Source: CAADGU01 sp964581605
GTDB taxonomy: Bacteria > Chloroflexota > Anaerolineae > Promineifilales > Promineifilaceae
Assembly (NCBI GenBank): GCA_964581605.1
Contig: CAZOPF010000003.1
Span: 59,966-123,965 of the forward strand
DNA length: 64,000 bases
Direction of reading: 5' to 3'
Positions 42,664 to 50,451 of this stretch are shown here, in pieces. Made by a program: the position numbers and the translations under genes. Below the pieces are notes generated by a model that made no database searches, was not told the DNA's origin, and saw nothing but the letters and a program-made list of their open reading frames with translations. Positions within the stretch are counted from its first letter, which is position 1. Every line of letters starts with the position of its first letter.

Positions 42664-43946
42664 AAATCTTGATTGTCAATTTGCACTCTTCGCGTAATGC
42701 GGGGGATGATTTGCTGACGCGGGTGACGGTGCAGCAATTAGTCGGCAGTTTTGCCGGGGCAGAGCTGACGCTGTCTATGAATGATCCCGCGAGTTATGAG
42801 GGGCCGGGCACGGCCGTAGGCTCCTTTTTCACCTGGTTCCGTCGCCAACATGACTCGATTGCCCTACATCATTATTTTCTTTTCGGGTTGCTGTTTGTAG
42901 AGACCATGCTGCTGGTAATGGTGTATCGCCTGGCAGGACAGCGGGCGCTGTGGCTGGCGCCTCTCCGCCATCGTCCACTGCTGGCGGCCTACTTCACGGC
43001 CGATCTGGTGGTCAGTAGTGCGGGCAATTTTTTGTATACCAGTGGCCGTGGTGGGCTGACCTTTGTTGTAGCTATTTATTCTATGTTGTTTGCCTGGTTT
43101 TCCGGCAAGCCGCTATATACGATGCCACAAACCATCGGCCCGCTTAAGCGTGGTTGGGAGCGCTGGCTGGTGCGGCTGGCAGCTAACCGCGCACGTTGGG
43201 TATTTGTGCGCGACAGCTTTTCATTGGTGGAATTGGAGCATTTGCAGTTGAGGCATAACCGGTTTACGGCCGTGCCTGATCTGGCGTTTGCTTTTCCCCA
43301 CTGTCCTCCAGAAATGGGGATGCGTCTGCTGGCGGAATACGGTTTATCTCTTCCGGCTACACGGCCTCTGTTAGGTGTAACGCTTATGAATTGGGGGGCA
43401 CAAAATCCGGCGTTTGGCAACCAGGCAGGGTATGAGACGGCCGTAGCTCACGTCATTCGTACCTTTGCCACAACCCAACAGGGCCAGATCGTCTTGTTTT
43501 CACAAGTATGCGGCCCCACAATGGCCGAAGATGATCGTGTTCCCGCCCGCCGTGTCAAAGAGCAGTTAGCCAACCTGGGTACAGATGTGATCTTCATTGA
43601 CAAAATAGCCAGCACAGAAGAGCTAAAAGCGGCCTACGGTCTGATGGATATCTTTATGGGAACGCGCCTCCATTCCAACATCTTTGCTATCAGTGAAGGC
43701 GTGCCGGCGGTAATGATCGAGTATCGTTACAAAACCCGCGGGGTAATGCAGATGTTGGAGTTGGAGCGATGGGTGATAGATATTCAAGATGTGCAGGCAG
43801 ATAAGCTGGCAAGCCTTTTCTGGCAATTATGGGATGAACAAACGGCCGTAAAACAACAGATGCAAGAACGCTTACCCGCCATCATAGCGGCCGCGTCTCA
43901 AGTTGGGGCACACATTGCCACCGACTTTTCGCAGATTGTGCCATGA
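42660..43946 (+). CDS. polysaccharide pyruvyl transferase family protein
   Basis: 428 residues. Family features: N-terminal LIVNLHSSRNAGDDLL, middle VSSAGNFLYT and YTMPQTIGPLKRGWERWLVR, a VFVRDSFSLVELEHL helix, DLAFAFP, and the C-terminal MGTRLHSNIFAISEGVPAVMIEYRYKTRGVM. Such enzymes transfer pyruvate ketals (or act as glycosyltransferase-like CsaB/WcaK proteins) on cell-surface polymers. ATG overlaps the flippase TGA by 4 nt, and its own stop overlaps the next start, so strict translational coupling is expected. Confidence 0.88.
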   Translation: MKILIVNLHSSRNAGDDLLTRVTVQQLVGSFAGAELTLSMNDPASYEGPGTAVGSFFTWFRRQHDSIALHHYFLFGLLFVETMLLVMVYRLAGQRALWLAPLRHRPLLAAYFTADLVVSSAGNFLYTSGRGGLTFVVAIYSMLFAWFSGKPLYTMPQTIGPLKRGWERWLVRLAANRARWVFVRDSFSLVELEHLQLRHNRFTAVPDLAFAFPHCPPEMGMRLLAEYGLSLPATRPLLGVTLMNWGAQNPAFGNQAGYETAVAHVIRTFATTQQGQIVLFSQVCGPTMAEDDRVPARRVKEQLANLGTDVIFIDKIASTEELKAAYGLMDIFMGTRLHSNIFAISEGVPAVMIEYRYKTRGVMQMLELERWVIDIQDVQADKLASLFWQLWDEQTAVKQQMQERLPAIIAAASQVGAHIATDFSQIVP

Positions 43947-45118
43947 GTAAAGTTCGTGTCTTAGAAATAATCTCTGGTTTTGCCATTGAGGGGCCGTTGG
44001 GAGGCATTGAACGGTTTGGTATTGAACTGGCGCAAGCTCTTGACCGATCAACCATCGAACCGATTGTATGTGGTATGTGGTCTTATGCCACACCATATGA
44101 ACAAAATTGGGTGGCGTTTTTGCAAGATCATGGAATTGATGCTTTTATCGCCGCTCCCTGGCAGGAAAGCCACCCTACCGCCAGCTTTTGGAATGCGTAT
44201 AAGGGAGTGAAGCAGCGCAATCTGCCATCCGTTGACATCATTCATAGCCATTGTCAGTTTGGCGATGTGTTGGCGCTGCTGCTGAAACGGCCGCTAAAGG
44301 CCAAAGCTTTGGTGCGCACCGTTCATAACGAGCGCGAATGGGCTAAACGGCCGTTACGCCGCTTGCTACTTACCAATGGATTGTACCCCTGGCGATTTGA
44401 CTGTGAATTGGGGGTGGCTCAGAAGGTAGTGGATAATCTGGATCAACGTCTGGTCGCCCGCTTCTTAAAACAGCGAGCCATTCGCGGATACAACGCCCTG
44501 AACCTGAATCGCTTTACCCATATGGACGTTAACCTCCCGGCCAAACGGCAAAGTTTAGGTATTCCTTCTGCGGCTCCGGTAATTGGCTCTATTGGTCGGC
44601 TAACAGAGCAAAAAGGGTACGGCGTGTTGTTGGCGGCCGTACCCCAGATTTTACGGAACATCCCGGATGCCTTTTTTTTAATTGTTGGCACCGGTGAATT
44701 GGAAGAGAGCCTGCATCACCAAGTGCAGGAATATGGCCTGAACAATCGTGTTATTTTCACCGGCGCACGTCCTGACGTGGAAGAATTGCTGGCAGTGATG
44801 GATGTTTTTGTCAATTCGTCATTATGGGAAGGGCTACCAACAGTGATCATGGAAAGTATGGCTGCCGGTGTCCCGGTGGTTGCCACGCAGGTGGCCGGTA
44901 ATCTGGAACTGATTCAACCTGGTGAAACCGGCCTGTTGGTTCCTGCCCATGATGCACCGGCCCTGGCCGAAGCCATCATCCAACTGCTAACCATGCCAGA
45001 ACTGATAAAGGCGGCAATGGTAGCGAGGGCACGGCGTTTTGTGGAAGAGCATTTTTCGATTACGGCCGTAGCCCACCAGCACGACCACCTCTATCAGCAG
45101 CTTTCTCGCCCCGCATAA
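43943..45118 (+). CDS. GT4-family glycosyltransferase
   Basis: 391-residue retaining GT-B enzyme: GGIERFGIELAQAL in the N-half; the C-half has VIGSIGRLTEQKGYGVLLAAVPQIL, FLIVGTGELEESLHHQV, VIFTGARPDVEELLAVMDVFVNSSLWEGLPTVIMESMAAGVPVVAT (EGLPTVIMES is the EX7E region) and GETGLLVPAHDAPALAEAI. Starts at ATG 43943 overlapping the previous TGA. Last gene of the operon. The next gene is on the opposite strand, 20 bp away, with no obvious terminator hairpin between. Confidence 0.92.
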   Translation: MSKVRVLEIISGFAIEGPLGGIERFGIELAQALDRSTIEPIVCGMWSYATPYEQNWVAFLQDHGIDAFIAAPWQESHPTASFWNAYKGVKQRNLPSVDIIHSHCQFGDVLALLLKRPLKAKALVRTVHNEREWAKRPLRRLLLTNGLYPWRFDCELGVAQKVVDNLDQRLVARFLKQRAIRGYNALNLNRFTHMDVNLPAKRQSLGIPSAAPVIGSIGRLTEQKGYGVLLAAVPQILRNIPDAFFLIVGTGELEESLHHQVQEYGLNNRVIFTGARPDVEELLAVMDVFVNSSLWEGLPTVIMESMAAGVPVVATQVAGNLELIQPGETGLLVPAHDAPALAEAIIQLLTMPELIKAAMVARARRFVEEHFSITAVAHQHDHLYQQLSRPA

Positions 45119-45137
45119 TCACTTCGAAAGTGATTGA

Positions 45138-45776
45138 TTACTCCCATAGACGCAAGTTCACCTGAATCGTTGACATATCCAAAATGTTATCCGCTGCGGC
45201 CGTCCATACCCGTGCTTTGCCAGATAGGTCTTCAATTATCTGGTAGTCATTTATTTCCGGATTTCCTATTACTAACACGTAATCCATGGCGGGTATATCC
45301 ACAAAAGCAAAACGGCCGTCACTGTCTGAAACGGTATGGGGGCTAAATGCCCCATCCAACACAAATGCGCCGTTCCCATCTTGATAATACACTTCCGCCA
45401 AAGCGACCGGCGCATTAACCACAGGTTTACCACTGCCTTCAGATATGATAACACCCGTTACTGTGGCTTTGCCTGGCCCTGGCGGCAGCACTTCTGCATA
45501 CCATTCTTCACCTTGAGGTATTGTTACAGGTTCTAGTGGCGGAGCCGCCGGGTAGCCGGATTGGACACTGACCGCCATGCATCCGGCCAGATACCCTTCT
45601 CCTGGATAGGCCCCACTGTTTGTGCAGGGTGCCGCATTACTACCACTGCCATCAGAAGAAATGCCGGGTAATGCCACATCAGCCGCTGAGGGTACGGCCG
45701 TTGGCGTTTGCATATTTTGGCAGGCGGCCAAAAAAAACGAAAGCATGAACAAAATACTTGATAATTGTTTTTTCAT
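45138..45776 (-). CDS. lipoprotein with carboxypeptidase-regulatory-like domain
   Basis: 212 residues. Signal peptide with lipobox L-A-A-C (MKKQLSSILFMLSFFLAAC). A low-complexity Pro/Ser/Gly part with two further cysteines (APCTNSG, LAGCMAV) follows. Then there is a beta-rich domain reading ATVTGVIISEGSGKPVVNAPVALAEVY, SDSDGRFAFVDIPAMDYVLVIG and ILDMSTIQVNLRL, as in carboxypeptidase D regulatory-like (Ig-like) domains. Start 45776 chosen for the signal peptide; GGAG is somewhat far (12 nt). The frame extends to 45818. Function unknown, probably outer-surface binding. Confidence 0.78.
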   Translation of the reverse strand: MKKQLSSILFMLSFFLAACQNMQTPTAVPSAADVALPGISSDGSGSNAAPCTNSGAYPGEGYLAGCMAVSVQSGYPAAPPLEPVTIPQGEEWYAEVLPPGPGKATVTGVIISEGSGKPVVNAPVALAEVYYQDGNGAFVLDGAFSPHTVSDSDGRFAFVDIPAMDYVLVIGNPEINDYQIIEDLSGKARVWTAAADNILDMSTIQVNLRLWE

Positions 45777-46021
45777 TGAGCTGAGTTCTCCATTTTTCAC
45801 TCCTGCCAAAGTCTTCAATCCTACAGCAGATCAGGATGGGTACAATAGTAATGAAACTACTGATTCCCGACAATGACATTCACTTGTTGTAAACTGCCTC
45901 TAAACTGGGAATAATCCAGAAAATACTCCGTAAGGGTTATTGAGGCAACACCATTACCGGCGTAGAATCTCCTTCAATGAAAGTTAGTCTCACTATAAAA
46001 ATAACAAAAGGAGAGGTTTTC

Positions 46022-47446
46022 ATGAAACGTTTGAGACTTATCATATTATCTTCTATTTTTGCTTTGTTTGTTGTGAGCGGGGTGGCATATGCGCAAATTG
46101 CCTACAACGCCAGCTTCACTACCTCTATCACCTATCAAAATGTTGGTGATGCCGATGCCAGTGTGCTGTTCCAGTTCTACCCGGAAAATAACGGCACCCC
46201 CATTGAAGTCAACCGTACCTTGCCTGCCAATGCTGGCTCTTCCTTGTTCGTCGGCAGCTTGACCGAGATTGATCCTGGATTTAATGGTTCGGCCGTCATG
46301 TCCTCTGATCAGCCTATTGTTGCCACTCTGGTACAAATTTCTTCAGATGCTGCGGTGCGGAATCGTGGTTTGTCCAATGGGTTTAGCGCCGGTTCCTCTA
46401 GCGTTTTGCTGCCCACCGTGTTGAAGAATCAATTTGCTACCACCTCCCGTTTCTCCATTCAAAATGTTGGTTCTGAGGCTGTTAACCTGACAGTGAACAT
46501 TTACAATGCTTCTGCGCCGTCTGATCCGCCGATTGTTGTAACCCACAATAATTTGCCGGCCGGTGCTGCCAAGTATTGGGATATGGGCACATTGTCTGCC
46601 ATCACAGCTACTTCGTTCAATGGTTCAGCGACTATCACGGCTGTACCCAGTGACGGTAGTGGTGATGCCGTTATCGTAGGTTCCGTAATGGAACTCTCCA
46701 CCAATGGTGCTGCAAATTCAGCTTTTGAGGGTGTGAGTGGTGGTTCTGACACCGTTTATATGGCTACTGGCCTGTGCAGTGCTTTTGGCGCTTCCAGTTC
46801 CTATGCTGTACAAAATGTTGGTGCTGCTGCTGCTACTGTGACCGTTACCTATGCCACTGGCGATACGGATGATGCCGTCATTCAACCTGGAGCGAAAAAC
46901 AGTTTTATCGCTTGTGATGTATTGGCAGCAAACACCAGCACATCGGCCACCATTACGGCCGTAGAAGGTAGCAACCCCGGTAGCATCGTCGTCATTGGCA
47001 AAGTCTTCGGTTCTGGCAACTCCACCGCCTGGGTAGGTGCTAACGCCGGCGCCGAGAGAGTAGCTCTTCCCTACGTTCGTTTCACAATGTCTGGTTGGGC
47101 TAACGGTTCTCGCCAACGCGGTTATATTGCCATCCAGAATGTAGGTGCTGATTTGGCCGCAGGTGAGGTCGTTCTCCATTACCTCGACTTGAACGGTGAT
47201 GAAGTTGGCACCCATACTTTGGGCGCTCTGGTCAATGGCGCAAAAGCAAATTCCAATGCCCGCCATCCAGATGTGGTAGGTAATGCTGCCGATTTGGAAG
47301 AATTTGGTTATATCGGCGGTTTTGGTGGGTCGGTAGTCGTTGAAGGCCCGGCTGGAAGCGAACTCATTGCCCTCGTCCGCATTCAATCCAATGTGGGTGG
47401 CGGCAATGTGGTGGGCGAAGACGCCACGGGTATTCCGACCAACTGA
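46022..47446 (+). CDS. secreted QNVG-repeat surface protein
   Basis: 474-residue exported protein with a Sec signal (MKRLRLIILSSIFALFVVSGVAYA, cleavage near AYA-QIA). The mature part consists of four beta-sandwich-like repeats of about 110-120 residues, each opening with a Q-N-V-G strand (YQNVGDADASVLF, IQNVGSEAVNLTV, VQNVGAAAATVTV, IQNVGADLAAGEV), rich in Ala, Ser, Thr, Val and Gly. No LPXTG or anchor motif. AAGGAGAGG lies 6-7 nt upstream and a strong terminator follows, fitting a well-expressed, single-gene unit. It resembles structural envelope or adhesin proteins. Only one octamer occurs in 1.4 kb. No known family named with confidence. Confidence 0.78.
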   Translation: MKRLRLIILSSIFALFVVSGVAYAQIAYNASFTTSITYQNVGDADASVLFQFYPENNGTPIEVNRTLPANAGSSLFVGSLTEIDPGFNGSAVMSSDQPIVATLVQISSDAAVRNRGLSNGFSAGSSSVLLPTVLKNQFATTSRFSIQNVGSEAVNLTVNIYNASAPSDPPIVVTHNNLPAGAAKYWDMGTLSAITATSFNGSATITAVPSDGSGDAVIVGSVMELSTNGAANSAFEGVSGGSDTVYMATGLCSAFGASSSYAVQNVGAAAATVTVTYATGDTDDAVIQPGAKNSFIACDVLAANTSTSATITAVEGSNPGSIVVIGKVFGSGNSTAWVGANAGAERVALPYVRFTMSGWANGSRQRGYIAIQNVGADLAAGEVVLHYLDLNGDEVGTHTLGALVNGAKANSNARHPDVVGNAADLEEFGYIGGFGGSVVVEGPAGSELIALVRIQSNVGGGNVVGEDATGIPTN

Positions 47447-47478
47447 TTGATGGGTTAATCCCATAAGTAGTGAGACTC

Positions 47479-47513
47479 AAAAGGAGGCGTATGAATTTAC
47501 GCCTCCTTTTTTT
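47479..47513 (+). terminator. strong intrinsic terminator
   Basis: Stem AAAAGGAGGCGTA / TACGCCTCCTTTT with a 6-nt loop followed by TTT, 33 bp after the QNVG-repeat gene's stop. Confidence 0.9.
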
Positions 47514-47527
47514 ATCGTTTTGTTTGA

Positions 47528-48262
47528 ATGAACATGAAATCTCAAAATCTTGTTGCGTATTGGAAAAATTTTCAAAAGCTACTGCCTCTTTGGTTCAAAG
47601 ATAAACAGGCTGCTTCACTCATTCGTCAGGTACGTGCAGAAGGGCTTACATATTTAGAATCAGCAGCCCTTGTTGACCTTTACTCACGGGTAAAGATGGT
47701 AGAAGCACAAGGATTAAAGGGGGTGATTATTGAGGCAGGTTGTGCCCTTGGTGGTTCTGCAATTGTTATGGCGGCGGCAAAAATGACCAACCGTCCCATT
47801 TATCTGTACGATACTTTTGAAATGATTCCTCCACCTTCGACCCGAGATGGCGATGATGCACATCAGAGATACCACGTCATTGCTTCAGGGCAAGCCAGCG
47901 GCTTAAAAGGAGGTAATTATTATGGCTATCAAAAAGATCTATTGACTCAAGTAACCAAAACCTTTGCGACTTACGGTTTCACTGAGGAACAACAACACCT
48001 GCACTTTGAGAAAGGCCTTTATGAAGATACCTTGATTATCAACCAACCAGTGGCATTGGCCCATATTGATTGTGATTGGTACGACTCGGTTATGACCTGC
48101 TTAGAGCGGATCACACCAAATCTGGTTTCTGGGGGTGTTTTGATTATTGATGATTATGCAGATTGGTCAGGTTGTCGCCGAGCCGTTGATAGTTATTTTG
48201 CTTCTCGGCAAGAGGAGTTTGTTTTTGAAACGAAATCACGTCTGCACATTATTCGCCGTTAA
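47528..48262 (+). CDS. TylF/MycF-like SAM-dependent methyltransferase
   Basis: 244 residues. SAM-binding [33 protein letters not shown], metal/substrate motifs [16 protein letters not shown] and [20 protein letters not shown] define the macrocin O-methyltransferase family, which methylates sugar hydroxyls. Starts directly after the preceding terminator; alternative Met at 47534. Its 3' end overlaps the convergent glycosyltransferase by 27 nt. Base composition is AT-richer than its neighbours and no ACGGCCGT lies between about 46960 and 48430, pointing to recent acquisition. Likely decorates the surface glycan. Confidence 0.85.
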   Translation: MNMKSQNLVAYWKNFQKLLPLWFKDKQAASLIRQVRAEGLTYLESAALVDLYSRVKMVEAQGLKGVIIEAGCALGGSAIVMAAAKMTNRPIYLYDTFEMIPPPSTRDGDDAHQRYHVIASGQASGLKGGNYYGYQKDLLTQVTKTFATYGFTEEQQHLHFEKGLYEDTLIINQPVALAHIDCDWYDSVMTCLERITPNLVSGGVLIIDDYADWSGCRRAVDSYFASRQEEFVFETKSRLHIIRR

Positions 48263-49411
48263 GTTTGTCGTAGCTGGTAAGCTAAGTAACTTTAGTTTCT
48301 GTTGAACTTTTTTCCAGGAAAATTGTTCATCTTGATTCAGATGGCGGCTTAAATCGTCTTTCAAGTTTTTTTCGAAATATTGATTAATTGCCTCTGCCAG
48401 GGCCACTAAATTTTCCGCTGGCACCACAAGTCCCGTACGGCCGTCCACCACCACCTCCCCCAACCCTCCCACATTTGTCGTAATCACCGGTTTGCCCCGA
48501 CCAAAGGCCAGTTGGATAACCGCGCTCTGTGTGGCTGAACGATAAGGCAGCACCACCACAGCACACCGGTCAATGCAGGCCGCCAGTTGTTCATCCGGTA
48601 TGTACTCATTCCAAATAGTAACACTATCATTTAAGCCAAGTCGGTCAATTTGCTGGCGGTACTGGGCTTCGCCACCCTGCCAGAATTCACCCGCCACCAG
48701 CAGGTGCAACGGCCGTTCCCGCACCGCAATCGCCAACGCCTCCAGCAATATATCCAGCCCTTTATACGGCCGTACCAACCCACAAAACAACAACAACGGT
48801 CGGTCATCGGGTAACTTCACCGGTAACTTAATATGGCTGGTATCAGCAATCCCCAACTCCGCATACGTCGGCAGCGGCGTCACTTGCACCTGTGCCTGGG
48901 GCAACATCTCGTGCAAAATTTGCCCGTCTGCCTGAGAATGGACAATAAACCCATCTGCCCGACCACATGCCAGCCGGAACAGGCCCGGCAGCAGGCGTTT
49001 GCTAAATTTGCCCTGCTCATGCGGCAAAACATTGTGACAGATAAAAATCAAACGAGGGGAGCCAGGCAATCGTTTAATGCCCCGGCTCAACACCGCCCAT
49101 ACCGGCACAAAATAGGGATGCCACCAGGGTATAACCACCACCTCTGGCTGCCAATCGCGCAGCCGTTTCAGCGTTTTGCCCCAGGTGAGTGGATTGAGCG
49201 GATCAAGGAGGTATTCCGCTTCGGTTTGCAACGGCCGTTCACTTGGATCCCTGTCGCTCTTTCCTGGAAATAACCAACCTGGATATTGCCGCGAAAACGA
49301 AATGAACAAAACCTCATGCTCTTCCCGCAAATGGCGCGCTAACAACGTGTTGTAATGGGCAATACCACCCCGGTACGGATAAGTTGGGCCAATCAAGGCA
49401 AAACGGGTCAT
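48236..49411 (-). CDS. GT4-family glycosyltransferase
   Basis: 391 residues. N-terminal [36 protein letters not shown], then [98 protein letters not shown] and [19 protein letters not shown]. Retaining GT-B glycosyltransferase. The Rossmann strand starts at ATG 49411; the frame continues upstream to 49846 only by overlapping the opposite-strand gene, so I exclude that. The C-terminus overlaps the TylF-like gene tail to tail by 27 nt. Probably part of the same glycan pathway. Confidence 0.88.
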   Translation of the reverse strand: MTRFALIGPTYPYRGGIAHYNTLLARHLREEHEVLFISFSRQYPGWLFPGKSDRDPSERPLQTEAEYLLDPLNPLTWGKTLKRLRDWQPEVVVIPWWHPYFVPVWAVLSRGIKRLPGSPRLIFICHNVLPHEQGKFSKRLLPGLFRLACGRADGFIVHSQADGQILHEMLPQAQVQVTPLPTYAELGIADTSHIKLPVKLPDDRPLLLFCGLVRPYKGLDILLEALAIAVRERPLHLLVAGEFWQGGEAQYRQQIDRLGLNDSVTIWNEYIPDEQLAACIDRCAVVVLPYRSATQSAVIQLAFGRGKPVITTNVGGLGEVVVDGRTGLVVPAENLVALAEAINQYFEKNLKDDLSRHLNQDEQFSWKKVQQKLKLLSLPATTNLTANNVQT

Positions 49412-49423
49412 GGGGAAGATTAT

Positions 49424-49500
49424 AGGTGGCAAGTGGCAGGTAGCAAGTGGCAGGTGTGCAGGTGTTCGACTGTTTAGGTGTTCATGTGGTTGGGTGATTG
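49424..49500. repeat. mixed short repeats (GGCAAGTGGCAGGT and GTTTAGGTGTTC units)
   Basis: GGCAAGTGGCAGGTAGCAAG-type units, also found at 36508-36532 and 57881-57944, followed by GGTGTTCGACTGTTTAGG-type units related to the CACCTAAA repeat at 37468. Fills the divergent spacer before the promoter at 49508. Confidence 0.7.
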
Positions 49501-49507
49501 GATAGTT

Positions 49508-49536
49508 TTTACGTAATGGGTAAGACGCAATAGAAT
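49508..49536 (+). promoter_or_regulatory. promoter of the NAD-binding protein gene
   Basis: TTTACG (49508-49513), 17-bp spacer, TAGAAT (49531-49536), ending 7 nt before ATG 49544 with no Shine-Dalgarno: leaderless candidate. Confidence 0.5.
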
Positions 49537-49543
49537 TCTGGGC

Positions 49544-50410
49544 ATGATTTTGGTGACAGGTGCAACCGGTTTCATCGGCCGTTCCCTCATGGCGCGGTTG
49601 GAACGAGAAGGGGTAGAAGCACGGCCGTATGACGGCCGTCTCATTACTCACCTCAAACTGCGCGAACAGTTGCAGGGCGTCCACACCGTTGTCCATCTGG
49701 CGGGGGCAGAAAGTCGCGGCCGTAACCGCCTGTTGCAACATGTGGACGTGGAAGGTACGGCCCAACTGATTGACGAATGTCGCCGCGCCGGGGTGCAGCA
49801 CCTCATTGCTCCCAGCCATCTGGGGGCCAATACCGCCGCTATGCACTCCCTCTTACGTGCCAAAGGGGAGATGGAGCAGTTGATACGGCGCAGCGGCATC
49901 CCGTATACCATTCTGCAAACGGCCCCGCTTTACGGCCGTAATGACCGTTTCACCGAAATCTTCCTGGCATTGGCTATCTGGACTTTCCCCTTTGCCTGGC
50001 TGCCCGGCGGTGGCAATATGCCCGTACAGCCCCTTTGGGTAGAAGATTACACGCGCTGTCTGCATCTTATCCTGCAACAACCAGCCCGTTATGTCAACCA
50101 GACCATGGCCATTGCCGGTGAAGAACGGATGACCTATCGGGAGATGATGCAGCGCATATTGGCTGTCAACGGCCGTAAACGGCTGATGACGCCGCTGCCC
50201 CTGGTGCTGGTACGGCCGTCAGCCCGTCTTCTCTTTTCCTGGTGGTATTGGCCCCCCCTGACCCAATACGCCATTGACCGCCTCTTTGTACCTGCCATCG
50301 TCGAACCCGGCGCCGTGCTGCGGCATTTTGGTTTTCGGCCCGCCCACTTCACCGGGCAAATTGTCTATCTACGCCGCTCCGGTCTGGCCTGGCGACTCTT
50401 CCGCCGGTAA
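49544..50410 (+). CDS. atypical SDR / NmrA-like NAD(P)-binding protein
   Basis: 288 residues. Rossmann start MILVTGATGFIGRSLMARL, VHLAGAESRGRN, a substrate region lacking the YxxxK pair (HLIAPSHLGANTAAMHSLLRAKGEMEQLIRRSGIPYTILQTAPLYG), and a C-terminal half matching the atypical SDRs related to complex I subunit NDUFA9 and NmrA. They bind NAD(P) and act as chaperones, regulators or reductases. The last part has aromatic/hydrophobic stretches (LLFSWWYWPPL) that may associate with membranes. Preceded by a leaderless-type promoter. Reaction unknown. Confidence 0.8.
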   Translation: MILVTGATGFIGRSLMARLEREGVEARPYDGRLITHLKLREQLQGVHTVVHLAGAESRGRNRLLQHVDVEGTAQLIDECRRAGVQHLIAPSHLGANTAAMHSLLRAKGEMEQLIRRSGIPYTILQTAPLYGRNDRFTEIFLALAIWTFPFAWLPGGGNMPVQPLWVEDYTRCLHLILQQPARYVNQTMAIAGEERMTYREMMQRILAVNGRKRLMTPLPLVLVRPSARLLFSWWYWPPLTQYAIDRLFVPAIVEPGAVLRHFGFRPAHFTGQIVYLRRSGLAWRLFRR

Positions 50411-50451
50411 AGATGTAATTGGGTAACTGGGCAATTGAGTAATTGGATCGC
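50411..50451. repeat. (GTAATTGGG)-type short repeats
   Basis: GTAATTGGGTAACTGGGCAATTGAG-like units between two convergent genes; same family as the core of the 106-bp inverted repeats and the palindrome at 55744. Confidence 0.7.

Noticed and set aside
49412..49846. 145-residue N-terminal extension of the glycosyltransferase
   Set aside because: It overlaps the opposite-strand NAD-binding gene and repeat DNA; the Rossmann start with family motif is at 49411.
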